The notes beneath the pieces were generated by a model, which worked only from the letters and a program-made list of their open reading frames with translations, made no database searches and had not been told where the DNA came from. Shown here piece after piece: positions 36,102 to 45,743 of a DNA stretch of 64,000 nucleotides; the stretch's first letter is position 1; every line of letters starts with the position of its first letter. The translations under genes and the position numbers were made by a program. The DNA comes from Leeuwenhoekiella parthenopeia (GTDB lineage Bacteria; Bacteroidota; Bacteroidia; Flavobacteriales; Flavobacteriaceae). The stretch lies in NCBI RefSeq assembly GCF_020782115.1, contig NZ_JAJGMW010000011.1:78651-142650 (forward strand), read 5' to 3'.

Positions 36102-39100
36102 ATGAAAACACTCCTTCCTCTATTTTTCTTTAATTTATTTACACTGCTGGCGGCTTCTGCCGGATCTTCTGTTGAAATTACAGATTTGATGGTTGAATAC
36201 CAATCTGAAGCATTAGGCATAGATATTCAAAAACCCCGTTTCAGCTGGAAAATGTATGATCCAAACCACTCACGTGGCCAGAAACAGACCGCTTACAGAA
36301 TACAGGTTTGGGATGAAGACGGAGTAGCCATTTGGGATTCCGGAAAAGTGAATTCTGAAGTTTCTTTAAACATCGTATATGCGGGAAAGCCGCTTCAGCC
36401 CGAAAAGCATTATGACTGGCAAGTAGAAGTCTGGGATACTACTGATGCAAGCTACACTTCAAAGTCCTGGTTTGAAACCGCTCTTCTGAGCTCATCCATT
36501 GCATCCTGGGAAGGTGCTAAATGGATAGGCGCCGGTGATACCATGGTCTTCTACCCCGACTACCTGCCGGTTTTTAAACTTAGCTACAAGATCAAAACCA
36601 AGAGTAGAGCGGCGTTTGTCTATGGTGCAGATGATCCACGATTGATGAACCCGTATAAAAACCTGTACCAGATAAAAAGTGACCCAGGGGAATCTTACAT
36701 CGCCATCGAGCTTGATATTACCCCAATTTCCAAGGGTAAAAATGCCGTGCTGCGTGTTTTCAGAGCGGGCTATCATCCCGATGACAATCCTGAAATACCT
36801 TTTAAAGTATTTGAAATACCCCAAAAACTTATCAATAAATCTAACTTTCTGGACGCACATGCGCTTTTTTTAAGCTCAAATCTGGGCATTACGCAAATTT
36901 TCATAAAATCTGAATCTTCAGAGAATAAGATCGCAGATTTCACCATCAACCCATTAGGCGCAGGAGGTGATTTTATCGCATTTCCGGTTGTAGGAAGTAT
37001 CGGTTTTAAGGTCCCTAAGAAAACAGACGCATCATTTTCCGATTTAACAATCTCTCATTTTCGCAGCCCGTCAAACCCTATTTTTTCTGAAAGTGTAAAC
37101 GAATTGAATTTTCGGGATACCTTTTCTGAAACACCGGGGTTAAAGTTAAAAAACGGAACATTTTCTATAAAAGCAGGCAAGGAAGGTTTTTTTAATGTGG
37201 CAAAGCCAAAAGGTTCTGCTATGCCTATGCTGCGCACCACATTTCCCACTAAAAAAAGCACAGTCAAAAAAGCAAGATTATACGCGACGGCTAGAGGTGT
37301 TTATGACGTTTATCTCAATGGAAAACGGGTAAATGAGGCCTATTTTAACCCGGGTTCGTCCCAATATAACAAAACACATTTTTACCAAACCTTCGATGTT
37401 ACCTCCCTTATAAGCTCTGGTGAAAATGCCCTCGGTGCAATTCTTGGAGAAGGCTGGTGGAGCGGCGCAGCCACCTTTAGTGGGGAAAACTGGAATTTCT
37501 TTGGAGACCGTCAATCCTTTTTGGCAAAACTGGTCATAACCTATGAAGATGGTTCTACAGAAACTATTGTGACCAAACCGGATACCTGGCAGTATTATGA
37601 CCAGGGTCCATTACGTTATGGAAGTTTTTTTCAGGGAGAGGTGTACAATGCCCTCGAACAACAGGCTATTGAAGGTTGGAGTACACCTGACTTTAACCCT
37701 AAAGACTGGAAGAAAGCTAAAGAACAAAAACTGTCATCTCAATCCGGTCCGGTATGGGAAAATGAAGATTATGCCCTCCTGAGTCAATTGGAAGACCCCG
37801 TTAAAAAACTCACAGAGCTTCAGGCTATAGGTGTGGAAGAAATAAGACCCGGTGTTTTTATTTATGATATGAGCCAAAATATGGTAGGTGTACCTCACAT
37901 TAACCTACCCGAGATGAATCCCGGCAAGACCATTATGTTGAGATATGCCGAAGTAAAATATCCTGATCTTCCCGAATATAAAGGAATGATAGGGATGTTG
38001 ATGTTAGAAAACATCAGGGCGGCTATGGCTCAGGATATTTATATCACAAAAGGCCAGAATGATTTAATTGCCCCAAGGTTTACCTTTCATGGCTTTCGTT
38101 ATCTCGAAATAACAGGTCTGGACAAGCCTTTACCTTTAGAAAAAGTAAAAGCTACGGTATTGAGTTCTATAGACGCTCTGGACTCTTATTATGAAACGTC
38201 TAACCCTAAGGTTAACAAGCTGTGGGAAAACATCACCTGGTCGACGTATGGCAATTTCCTTTCCTTACCTACAGACTGTCCGCAGCGTAATGAACGTTTA
38301 GGCTGGAGCGGTGATATTTCGGTTTTTGCTAAAACTGCATCTTATCTTTCAAATATGCCTCAATTTTTACGCAAGCATATGTTTGCGATGCGGGATGTTC
38401 AGGATCAAAACGGGAGATTTCCTGATGTTGCCCCTACAGGTTACGGATTTGGTGGGCTTTTATGGGGAAGTGCAGGTATAACGGTAGCCTGGGAAAGCTA
38501 CCTGCAATATCACGATTTGCGCCTGCTTGAAGAGCACTACGACGCAATGAAAAATTACATCCGTTTTGTACAGAAAAACTACATCGATCCCCAGTCCAAT
38601 CTTATTGTGCAAAACAGGGCATGGTCTGATCTGGGTGATTGGTTGGCGCCGGAACAAAGCAAAAATGATAAATCCTTACTTTGGGAAGCGTACTTTCTTT
38701 ATGACCTAAGTCTTATGCAAAAAATAGCAGCAGTTTTGGACAAGGAAGAAGATCAGCAAGGTTTTAATCAGTTATATAACGAGCGCTTTAACCTGTTTAA
38801 TGCTGTTTATATTGATCCCGGTTCAAAAGAAACCATACACTCCTCTTTTACCGGAAAAGAAGGTACAGTTATCAATACACAGACCTCGTATGTACTTCCC
38901 CTTTCATTCAATACCGTTAAGGAGTCCTATAAATCAGACTTTATCGCAAACTTTGTCAAAAGTATTCAAAATGAAAGCCTTACTGATGAGGGAAAAACAG
39001 CTCCCCCGTTTTCATTAATGACAGGCTTTATAGGTACTGCCTGGGTTAACGATGCATTGTCTGACGCAGGTCATACCGATATGGCTTATACGCTTTTACA

Positions 39101-39599
39101 GCAGACCAGTTATCCATCCTGGCTCTACCCTGTAGAACAAGGCGCTACTACCATTTGGGAACGTTTAAATTCGTACACCAAAGAGGATGGTTTTGGCGGT
39201 AATAATCGCATGAATTCATTTAATCACTATTCATTTGGTGCTGTTGGTGCGTGGATGTACACCCACTCACTGGGAATACAACGGGATGAAGAGCATCCGG
39301 GCTTCCAGCATTTTATACTACAACCTAAGCCAGATCCTACAGGGCAGATGACTTATGCCAAAGGCTTTTATAATTCTATGTACGGAAAGATTGAAAGTGA
39401 TTGGGCCCATAGTGATAAGGGAACCAAATACGCGTTCACTATCCCTGCAAATACCTCTGCGACCTTCAAGATCAAAGGGAATAAAGATAGTGTTCATTTT
39501 TCTGATAAAACCGGAGTGACCTATATCGGAAATACTTCAGGAAACGAAGTCTACGAGCTAGGCAGCGGAAGCTATGAAGTTTTGGTTACTGACAACTAG
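36102..39599 (+). CDS. GH78 alpha-L-rhamnosidase, secreted
   Basis: Large exo-enzyme of 1165 residues removing terminal alpha-L-rhamnose. A signal peptide (to about residue 20, AASAG) precedes fibronectin-like domains (about 24-130), a large insert (130-370) and the carbohydrate-binding domain (WWSGAATFSGENWNFFGDR). The (alpha/alpha)6 catalytic barrel carries the family signature LPTDCPQRNERLGWSGD near residues 720-736, with SDLGDWLAP and TTIWERLNSYT later; a C-terminal beta domain closes the protein. It belongs with the preceding GH30. The 1165-residue length is normal for the large bacterial form. No SusC/SusD pair accompanies the two, which is unusual for a utilisation locus. Confidence 0.95.
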   Translation: MKTLLPLFFFNLFTLLAASAGSSVEITDLMVEYQSEALGIDIQKPRFSWKMYDPNHSRGQKQTAYRIQVWDEDGVAIWDSGKVNSEVSLNIVYAGKPLQPEKHYDWQVEVWDTTDASYTSKSWFETALLSSSIASWEGAKWIGAGDTMVFYPDYLPVFKLSYKIKTKSRAAFVYGADDPRLMNPYKNLYQIKSDPGESYIAIELDITPISKGKNAVLRVFRAGYHPDDNPEIPFKVFEIPQKLINKSNFLDAHALFLSSNLGITQIFIKSESSENKIADFTINPLGAGGDFIAFPVVGSIGFKVPKKTDASFSDLTISHFRSPSNPIFSESVNELNFRDTFSETPGLKLKNGTFSIKAGKEGFFNVAKPKGSAMPMLRTTFPTKKSTVKKARLYATARGVYDVYLNGKRVNEAYFNPGSSQYNKTHFYQTFDVTSLISSGENALGAILGEGWWSGAATFSGENWNFFGDRQSFLAKLVITYEDGSTETIVTKPDTWQYYDQGPLRYGSFFQGEVYNALEQQAIEGWSTPDFNPKDWKKAKEQKLSSQSGPVWENEDYALLSQLEDPVKKLTELQAIGVEEIRPGVFIYDMSQNMVGVPHINLPEMNPGKTIMLRYAEVKYPDLPEYKGMIGMLMLENIRAAMAQDIYITKGQNDLIAPRFTFHGFRYLEITGLDKPLPLEKVKATVLSSIDALDSYYETSNPKVNKLWENITWSTYGNFLSLPTDCPQRNERLGWSGDISVFAKTASYLSNMPQFLRKHMFAMRDVQDQNGRFPDVAPTGYGFGGLLWGSAGITVAWESYLQYHDLRLLEEHYDAMKNYIRFVQKNYIDPQSNLIVQNRAWSDLGDWLAPEQSKNDKSLLWEAYFLYDLSLMQKIAAVLDKEEDQQGFNQLYNERFNLFNAVYIDPGSKETIHSSFTGKEGTVINTQTSYVLPLSFNTVKESYKSDFIANFVKSIQNESLTDEGKTAPPFSLMTGFIGTAWVNDALSDAGHTDMAYTLLQQTSYPSWLYPVEQGATTIWERLNSYTKEDGFGGNNRMNSFNHYSFGAVGAWMYTHSLGIQRDEEHPGFQHFILQPKPDPTGQMTYAKGFYNSMYGKIESDWAHSDKGTKYAFTIPANTSATFKIKGNKDSVHFSDKTGVTYIGNTSGNEVYELGSGSYEVLVTDN

Positions 39600-39691
39600 A
39601 GAAAGGCTATTTTAAAAAGCAGATTATCCCCTTTTAATTGAAATGATTGAAAAATCCTTTATGTTAATGTCTGATTGACTACTGCTTAACC

Positions 39692-39699
39692 TATATTTG
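39692..39699 (+). promoter_or_regulatory. -7 promoter element of the small HTH gene
   Basis: TATATTTG, an exact TAnnTTTG match, 23 bases before the ATG at 39722; a TTG at 39675-39677 is a weak -33 candidate with short spacing. Confidence 0.5.
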
Positions 39700-39721
39700 T
39701 TGTATCCCTATACAAATAATA

Positions 39722-39970
39722 ATGTCAGAAAAATTAAAAGCACTCGCAGATTACGAGCTATACCTTATTAGTGCTTTAGCTCACGGAGCCAAAGTTTCAG
39801 ATTTACCTGCTATTCTTGGCTATTTTGGATTTAGTGCCCACTCGATGGGAAGTATTGAGAAAAAGCTTAAAGCGATGCGCAAAAGCCAAGGCTGCGCAAC
39901 AAACATGCAACTGGTTTATGTGTTACGAAAACAGATAATCCAGGTTGACATAGCAAAAGCGCTGAGTTAA
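39722..39970 (+). CDS. small LuxR-type HTH-like protein
   Basis: Protein of 82 residues consisting of little more than a helical bundle resembling the LuxR/GerE DNA-binding fold: ADYELYLISALAHGAKVSDLPAILGYFGFSAHSMGSIEKKLKAM, then LVYVLRKQIIQ, which aligns by eye with the pattern EREVLxLIAxGxSxKEIAxxLxxSxxTVxxHIxxIxxKL. No sensing domain is present. It might be a small regulator bound by a partner or an autonomous DNA-binding protein. It sits between GH78 and the sulfatase-related genes. The family guess is moderate. Confidence 0.55.
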   Translation: MSEKLKALADYELYLISALAHGAKVSDLPAILGYFGFSAHSMGSIEKKLKAMRKSQGCATNMQLVYVLRKQIIQVDIAKALS

Positions 39971-40154
39971 GGCGGCATTCAAATTTATTTTACTACTTCA
40001 TATCTGTACCGGAAATCCTGCGTACACTTTTCTGTATGGGAAGTATTTACGGGATAACTGGTTTTGTAGATCCCAATTGCTTAAGACTTATTTTAAATCT
40101 TCTTAAGCCTGTTGGAATCGCAGGTTTCTAGTGTGTTTATTAAACTTCTCTAGC

Positions 40155-40334
40155 CTAATTGGAGGTTTTTAGGGTATTGCATACCACTAAAACAAAAGCA
40201 ATAACGGCAATTACCACGGCACTCAGAAATATCAGGGTTTGATTAGATTTCAAATCAAAACCGGCCAAATCAAAATTAAAAACAGTGAGAAGCATCGCCA
40301 CTATAATTAATATAAGTATCAGATTTCTAATCAT
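40155..40334 (-). CDS. small two-helix membrane protein, 59 residues
   Basis: An ORF of 59 codons starting MIRNLILILIIVAMLLTVF and ending CNTLKTSN. It has two clear membrane helices (residues 4-19 and 35-52) joined by a short polar turn (DLAGFDLKSNQT), exactly the layout of a genuine small membrane protein, and fills the gap between two larger genes. It lies upstream-of-stop of the leftward FGE-like gene, 46 bases beyond the FGE stop, so may be the last gene of that transcript. Family unknown. Confidence 0.65.
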   Translation of the reverse strand: MIRNLILILIIVAMLLTVFNFDLAGFDLKSNQTLIFLSAVVIAVIAFVLVVCNTLKTSN

Positions 40335-40379
40335 AGTTCAGGATTTAGGCAGTTTCATATTTTCAATTCGTATCAAAAT

Positions 40380-41504
40380 TCATTTTGAAAGTTGGTCAGG
40401 TGTTGCTATGGTTCTAAAGCCGGTATGATCTGAAGAGGAATCCAGAGTTTGTCCCATTCGGGCAGAAATGCGGTAACTGGCGCAATACGATTTGTCACAT
40501 AAGAATGAGCCTCCTTTTATAACCTTTTCTTGTTGGTATGGATTTTCAGGGTTATAAGATTGGGCGGGACCTTGTGGATTGAGCGTTTCATTACCGGCCA
40601 GACTCTCGTAATAATTTACAGAAAACCAGTCCTGAGTAAGTTCCCATACATTTCCGGCCATATCGTAAATTCCCAGTGAGTTGGGTTCAAACGAAGCTAC
40701 AGGAGCCACATACGAGAAGCCATCTTCTGCGAGATTGGTATTGGGGAAATTTCCCTGCCAGGTATTGGCTTTTTGAGTCAGTTGAGACTCATCGTCGCCC
40801 CAGGTATAGACCCCGCCGTGCATTTTTCCGTGGGCTGCAGCCTCCCATTGAGCTTCGGTAGGCAGTTTGCGATTGGCCCACTCACAATAGGCCAGAGCAT
40901 CTTCATAAGCAATGTGCACCACAGGATAATTGTCTTTTCCTTCAATAGTAGACTGCGGTCCCTGAGGATGTCGCCAGTTCGCTCCCGTTTTCCATTCCCA
41001 CCATTGCGCATAATTTCTTAAATCGGTAATATCTTCCGCTTTGCGGTTAAAAATGAGTGATCCGGGTTGCAAAATGCTATCTGCGGGCTTTGGTGTTCCC
41101 GGCGGTAAATCCTTTTTCATTTCTTCCCAATCTATAAGACGTTCTGCTACGGTTACGTAACCGGTTTCGGCAGTAAATTGCCTGAATTGAGCATTGGTTA
41201 CTTCGGTCTTATCTATAAAAAAACCATCTACAGCAACCGGATGTGCCGGTTTCTCACGAGGCAAAGCAAGCTCGTCTCCAGTACCGGCTCCCTGCGTAAA
41301 CCGAATCCCCGAAATCCAAACCATGCCTTCGGGAGTGGGTATCGAATCGGGCTGCTCCACAACTAGCTCATGCCCCACTTTCTGTGGAGTTTCTGAAATT
41401 TCTTCTGAGGTGTTAGCATCTTTACGCTCATTCTTGCACGAAAAACATACCAGAATAACACAGATTAAAACGCTTTGAACAAGTCTGTTTTTATTGAAAA
41501 GCAT
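40380..41504 (-). CDS. formylglycine-generating enzyme (SUMF1) family lipoprotein
   Basis: Oxygen-dependent maturase that converts the sulfatase active-site Cys to formylglycine. The product has 374 residues with a lipobox ending at Cys23 (VCFSC). The FGE domain (from about residue 60: PEGMVWISGIRFTQGAGTGDE...FFIDKTEVTNAQFRQFTAETGYVT) ends in GGSFLCDKSYCASYRISARMGQTLDSSSDHTGFR, where the two catalytic, copper-binding cysteines are Cys336 and Cys341, both present. A sulfatase with the matching CxPSR site is encoded just 1.1 kb away on the other strand, a plausible substrate, although lipoprotein export would mean periplasmic maturation, which differs from the usual cytosolic-export timing. The gene may alternatively be a gliding/secretion GldK-like relative, but the cysteines argue for FGE. 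Confidence 0.85.
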   Translation of the reverse strand: MLFNKNRLVQSVLICVILVCFSCKNERKDANTSEEISETPQKVGHELVVEQPDSIPTPEGMVWISGIRFTQGAGTGDELALPREKPAHPVAVDGFFIDKTEVTNAQFRQFTAETGYVTVAERLIDWEEMKKDLPPGTPKPADSILQPGSLIFNRKAEDITDLRNYAQWWEWKTGANWRHPQGPQSTIEGKDNYPVVHIAYEDALAYCEWANRKLPTEAQWEAAAHGKMHGGVYTWGDDESQLTQKANTWQGNFPNTNLAEDGFSYVAPVASFEPNSLGIYDMAGNVWELTQDWFSVNYYESLAGNETLNPQGPAQSYNPENPYQQEKVIKGGSFLCDKSYCASYRISARMGQTLDSSSDHTGFRTIATPDQLSK

Positions 41505-41664
41505 AGTATGCGTTTAGGTTTTAGGTATTTAAAAAATAGGATGTATTGCACACCCAGGATAAAAACAATGCAAGAATTTACAGCCGAAATGTACAAATGA
41601 CAAATCTAGTCAAAAAGGTTTTTTTGCTGTACGCACTATGTTCAACAAGATAAAAGCCCTTAAT

Positions 41665-42438
41665 TTACTTCTGTTTTAAATGAAAACACGCCGTGAGCAT
41701 TTTATACAGCTCAGGATGCTGAACCCGCATTCGGTTAGGTTGCTCAAAAAAATACTCAGACGCCACTGCAAAAAATTCAGCTTCATTAGTGCCTCCATAA
41801 CTTCGTATATCAGACTGATCGGCGTTAATTTCTTCCATCTCTTTGTGAATGCGTTTTAACCAGGGCACAACATAGCTATGTTCTATTAAACGCTCGGGAA
41901 TTCCATCTGTAACCCCATCAACCTTATCGATAAGATGTACAAACTCGTGAATTCCCGTATTTTGCATATCGCGTTTGCGGTCAAAACCCTCGTGCAGGGC
42001 TTTTCGGGATAAAATCATCTGATGTTCAAAGCGACCTGTCCCAATCATACCGGCTATAAAACGCTCTTTGTGATCGGCGTCAAAATCCAAATCTTCATTA
42101 AAATGATCGGGATAAATCAACACGGTGCTTAGATTGGTATAATGCCATTCACTAAATGCAAATACCGGTATAACGGCACTGGCAGCAACCAAAACGGTAT
42201 CCAGCCCATCCGGCTCAAAATCAACACCTTCAATATAGGTTTCACTCAAAAAAGTCATCACGCGTTGTTGAAAACGCTTTTGTTCGGTCTCAGACAGTTG
42301 TTTATAAAAATGTACATGTTCAAGTAGAAGTTGATGCCAATTTGCAGGAATAGCTTCTTTTTTTCGGGATCGTGTGCGGGTAAAAGCGTAAATCACGAAA
42401 ACAATTAAAACAAGAGCGATAGGTAAGGCAATACTCAT
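41665..42438 (-). CDS. MtfA-like zinc metallopeptidase (M90)
   Basis: Protein of 257 residues with one N-terminal helix as anchor (residues 2-20) and the M90 domain. The zinc-binding motif HEFVH (His164, Glu165, His168) stands in NTGIHEFVHLIDKVDGVTDG, and the preceding block LVAASAVIPVFAFSEWHYTNLSTVLIYPDHF is characteristic. In E. coli MtfA senses the Mlc repressor and cleaves peptides; here Mlc is absent from the window, so the natural partner is unknown. It is leftward, upstream of the FGE-like gene by about 160 bases, and they could be co-transcribed. Confidence 0.9.
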   Translation of the reverse strand: MSIALPIALVLIVFVIYAFTRTRSRKKEAIPANWHQLLLEHVHFYKQLSETEQKRFQQRVMTFLSETYIEGVDFEPDGLDTVLVAASAVIPVFAFSEWHYTNLSTVLIYPDHFNEDLDFDADHKERFIAGMIGTGRFEHQMILSRKALHEGFDRKRDMQNTGIHEFVHLIDKVDGVTDGIPERLIEHSYVVPWLKRIHKEMEEINADQSDIRSYGGTNEAEFFAVASEYFFEQPNRMRVQHPELYKMLTACFHLKQK

Positions 42439-42643
42439 ACGTAAGGAAAAAAGACAAGTTTAGTGATTTATCTAACTAAATCGGGATTTTATTACTAGCT
42501 ATTCGGTTTTCAAAAAACTAAATAAATGATCATAAAGCTTTTATTGACTGAATTAACCCACACATTGAGAAAATAAATTCTTCAAAATCGGGTTTTTGAC
42601 TGTAATTTTAAGAATTCAGTACCTAAGTTTAATATCGCCGCAA

Positions 42644-44095
42644 ATGAAATCTATTCGGTTTATAAATCAGATTCTGATAAACTTTTGTCTTTTGTTAGTT
42701 GGCTTGAATCCCTTGATTGCCCAGAACAATTCCACTCAAAAACCGAATATACTGCTGTTATGCATAGACGATTTAAGGCCTGAGCTCAATGGTTTTGGTA
42801 AAGATTATATACACAGTCCCCATATAGATAATCTGGCCAAAGGCGGTGTGATGTTCACCCGGCATTATGTAAACGCTCCCAGTTGCGGTCCGTCAAGGTA
42901 TACGCTCCTCACAGGTAAGTACGGACCTTCAACAAACGACGCTTTGTTTAAACGTGCTGCTCAACTAAAGGATGAAAATCCTGAGGTCTCCAGTATGCCC
43001 GGCTTTTTTAAAAGCCAGGGTTACACTACTATTGCAATAGGTAAGGTCTCCCATCATCCCGGCGGTTTGGGAGGACCGGACTGGAACGATCCAGCTCAGG
43101 TAGAGATGCCCGGAGCATGGAGCCGGCAATTGATTCCTACGGGAGAATGGCAGCATCCCCGAGGAATTATGCACGGACTTGCACATGGTGAAATACGTGA
43201 AAAGGCTTCAGAAATGGACGTTTACCAGTCTGCCACAGGAAATGATAGTATTTATCCCGATGGTCTTATCGCTTCAGAAGCGGTTACTCAACTGAAAAAC
43301 CTTAAAAATCAAAAGGAACCCTTTTTTATGGCGGTAGGACTTTTGAAACCCCATTTGCCTTTTGGTGCTCCAAAAAAATACTACGATTTAAACGCAGATG
43401 CCAACCTGCCTCATGTGAAAAATCCACAGAAACCGGAAGGCAGAACAACCTGGCACGAGTTCAGCGAATTTAGGCAATACAATCTTTGGGGAAAAGATCC
43501 TGTGACAGACCCAAGCTTTGCAACCGAAGTACGTAAACATTACGCCGCATGTGTAAGTTATGCAGATGCCCAGGTTGGCAAAATTCTGGAAGCGCTCAAA
43601 GAATCTGGTCTTGACCAGAACACCATAGTTGTGCTTTGGGGAGATCACGGCTGGCATTTAGGCGAACATGGTGTTTGGGGAAAACATACGCTTTTTGAGG
43701 AGGCCTTACATTCCCCACTAATTGTAAAATATCCGGGTGTTCTAGCAGCCGGGATCAAAACGGAAGCCCTTGTCGAAAGTATTGACCTCTTCCCTACCCT
43801 TTGCCAACTCACTAATCTGAGCATTCCACAATTTGCTCAGGGTCATTCTTTTTATTCCATCTTAAGTAAACCGAAGAAGAAAGGTCATCCTGCGATTGCC
43901 TATTTCAACGGAAACTTAAGCCTGCGCACAGAGGAGTATCGCCTTATCATTCACAAAGATGGTTTTAAAGAATTGTACGCTATGAATTCACCTGAAGAAG
44001 AATCTAAAAATAGAGCTGCTGATAAGCCCGAAACCGTTGAAAAAATGACCGGTATGATCAAAAAGCGAATGAAAGATCTAAATCCTGATTACTAA
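42644..44095 (+). CDS. secreted type I sulfatase (iduronate-2-sulfatase-like)
   Basis: Hydrolyses sulfate esters on polysaccharides or glycosaminoglycans. The product has 483 residues from ATG 42644, which begins a signal peptide ([24 protein letters not shown]); an in-frame upstream start at 42596 would add 16 residues before it. The active-site Cys81 is in [13 protein letters not shown], the Cys-type sulfatase signature to be modified to formylglycine. Metal ligands Asp42/Asp43 (CIDDLRPE) and the later [31 protein letters not shown] are intact. Closest look is iduronate-2-sulfatase type. It is divergent from the MtfA gene and near the FGE-like gene. Confidence 0.93.
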   Translation: MKSIRFINQILINFCLLLVGLNPLIAQNNSTQKPNILLLCIDDLRPELNGFGKDYIHSPHIDNLAKGGVMFTRHYVNAPSCGPSRYTLLTGKYGPSTNDALFKRAAQLKDENPEVSSMPGFFKSQGYTTIAIGKVSHHPGGLGGPDWNDPAQVEMPGAWSRQLIPTGEWQHPRGIMHGLAHGEIREKASEMDVYQSATGNDSIYPDGLIASEAVTQLKNLKNQKEPFFMAVGLLKPHLPFGAPKKYYDLNADANLPHVKNPQKPEGRTTWHEFSEFRQYNLWGKDPVTDPSFATEVRKHYAACVSYADAQVGKILEALKESGLDQNTIVVLWGDHGWHLGEHGVWGKHTLFEEALHSPLIVKYPGVLAAGIKTEALVESIDLFPTLCQLTNLSIPQFAQGHSFYSILSKPKKKGHPAIAYFNGNLSLRTEEYRLIIHKDGFKELYAMNSPEEESKNRAADKPETVEKMTGMIKKRMKDLNPDY

Positions 44096-44153
44096 TTATT
44101 TAGCTCAAGACCTTTATACCGAATAATTGTTCTTTAGAGTTTAAAGTAAAACG

Positions 44154-44525
44154 ATGAATCAGCCCACAAAAACCGATGAGCGCATAGCCAATATGTCTTT
44201 TGCATCGGTATACCCGCACTATTTGACCAAAGTAGAAAAAAAGGGAAGAACCCGTGAAGATCTGCATGCTGTGATTAGCTGGCTGACGGGATATGATGAG
44301 GCGGCAATAAGCCATCACATCAACCAAAAGTCTAATTTCCGAATGTTTTTTGATCAGGCGAGTTTGAACCCAAATGCTCATTTAATTACCGGTGTCATTT
44401 GCGGCTACCGCGTAGAATCTATTGAAAACCCATTAAGCCAAAAGGTGCGTTATCTGGATAAACTCGTTGATGAACTGGCCAAAGGCAAAGCCCTTGAAAA
44501 ATTATGCGGAAGCCTTAGACTCTGA
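44154..44525 (+). CDS. DUF2200 family protein
   Basis: Cytosolic protein of 123 residues, family DUF2200: TDERIANMSFASVYPHYLTKVEKKGRTREDLHAVISWLTGYDE...HLITGVICGYRVESIENPLSQKVRYLDKLVDELAKGKALEKL spans nearly the whole family. No function is known; the family resembles DUF1810 neighbours by size only. It starts 58 bases after the sulfatase stop, on the same strand, and may be read with it. Confidence 0.85.
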   Translation: MNQPTKTDERIANMSFASVYPHYLTKVEKKGRTREDLHAVISWLTGYDEAAISHHINQKSNFRMFFDQASLNPNAHLITGVICGYRVESIENPLSQKVRYLDKLVDELAKGKALEKLCGSLRL

Positions 44526-44639
44526 CCTCAAATCTCCGTTTTAGAAATCAGAGCGTATTTTTAGATAGATTAACAAATTTCCTGAGCCTTCCTGAAATAA
44601 ATAAAATAGGTTTGCCAGGCAGTTTTATCTTCAGGATTT

Positions 44640-45542
44640 ATGGCAAATACTCCGGAAAAATCGGCTATTAAAGCTATCTATTTCAGCATTATAGGTAACG
44701 CATTTCTTGCTGCGATAAAATTTCTTTCGGGTATTTTTGGCAACTCCTATGCGCTTATTGCAGACGGAATTGAATCTACAGCAGATATCTTTTCTTCTTT
44801 TTTTGTGCTGATTGGGTTTAAATATGCCCAGCGCCCACCTGACGAAAATCATCCTTACGGTCACTCCCGCATTGAACCCCTGATCACTTTTCTGGTGGTG
44901 GCGTTTCTGGTTACTTCGGCAACCGTAATTGCCTACGAGAGTATTGAAAACATCAGAACACCTCATAAAGTGCCGGAAGCCTGGACGCTTATTGTTCTGG
45001 CGATTATCATCATTTGGAAAGAAGCTTCCTATCGCTATGTAATCCGCAAGAGTAAAGAGACCAACAGTTCGTCGCTTCGCGCAGATGCCTGGCATCATCG
45101 CAGCGACGCGGTTACTTCGGTTACTGCATTTATTGGTATTTCGATCGCACTGGTATTTGGTAAGGGATTTGAAACGGCAGATGACTGGGCTGCTTTATTC
45201 GCTTCGGCTTTTATCCTGTACAATGCCTATCTGATTTTCAGGCCTGCTTTAGGTGAAATTATGGACGAACACCGCTATGACGACGTGGTTGAAAACATAC
45301 GTGAGGTCGCACTTACCGTCAAAGGCATTAAAGGAACCGAAAAGTGTTTTGTTCGCAAAGCGGGTATGAAGTATCTGGTGGAGCTGCACGCTATTGTTGA
45401 CGGTACAATCAGCGTAGACAGCGGGCACGTTTTGGCTCATAAACTTCAGGATAAATTACAGGAAGAACTCCCCGAAATTTCTCATATCACTATTCACATA
45501 GAACCCGCATGTGAGAAACAGCACACTAAAAACCTTCGGTAG
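44640..45542 (+). CDS. cation diffusion facilitator metal transporter
   Basis: Zn2+/Fe2+/Mn2+-proton antiporter of 300 residues with six helices. Metal sites are visible: Asp42 and Asp49 in ADGIESTAD (helix 2) and His152/Asp156 in DAWHHRSDAVTSV (helix 5), plus the GHSRIEP loop with His71 and His75. The C-terminal dimerising domain follows (about residue 210: GIKGTEKCFVRKAGMKYLVELHAIVDG...SGHVLAHKLQDKL). A TAGGTTTG box at 44607-44614 is a good -7 promoter. Export of an excess metal is expected; identity of the metal cannot be told from the D/D-H/D site with certainty, though zinc or iron are most usual. Confidence 0.92.
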   Translation: MANTPEKSAIKAIYFSIIGNAFLAAIKFLSGIFGNSYALIADGIESTADIFSSFFVLIGFKYAQRPPDENHPYGHSRIEPLITFLVVAFLVTSATVIAYESIENIRTPHKVPEAWTLIVLAIIIIWKEASYRYVIRKSKETNSSSLRADAWHHRSDAVTSVTAFIGISIALVFGKGFETADDWAALFASAFILYNAYLIFRPALGEIMDEHRYDDVVENIREVALTVKGIKGTEKCFVRKAGMKYLVELHAIVDGTISVDSGHVLAHKLQDKLQEELPEISHITIHIEPACEKQHTKNLR

Positions 45543-45651
45543 TCAGATTATTTTAAATTTTTTTCGCCTTTGTAGTTGAGCTTAAATACCTGACAACAAA
45601 TAAGCTGCAACCTCTTGTCTTTCCTCAAACTAAACCGTCTTATTAATTTCT

Positions 45652-45704
45652 ATTTAGAATTCATCTAAATAATTTGGATTGAATAAACGTAGATGATAAA
45701 TTTG
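45652..45704 (+). promoter_or_regulatory. promoter and candidate iron box of the siderophore receptor
   Basis: TTTG (45673-45676) and TAAATTTG (45697-45704) with a 20-base spacer form a good -33/-7 promoter. Just upstream ATTTAG (45652-45657) and CTAAAT (45665-45670) form an inverted repeat with a 7-base centre, in the place and style of a Fur- or DtxR-like operator. Confidence 0.6.
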
Positions 45705-45743
45705 CCAAAATTTATTATCTATAACAAGTCTAAATAAAAACTA

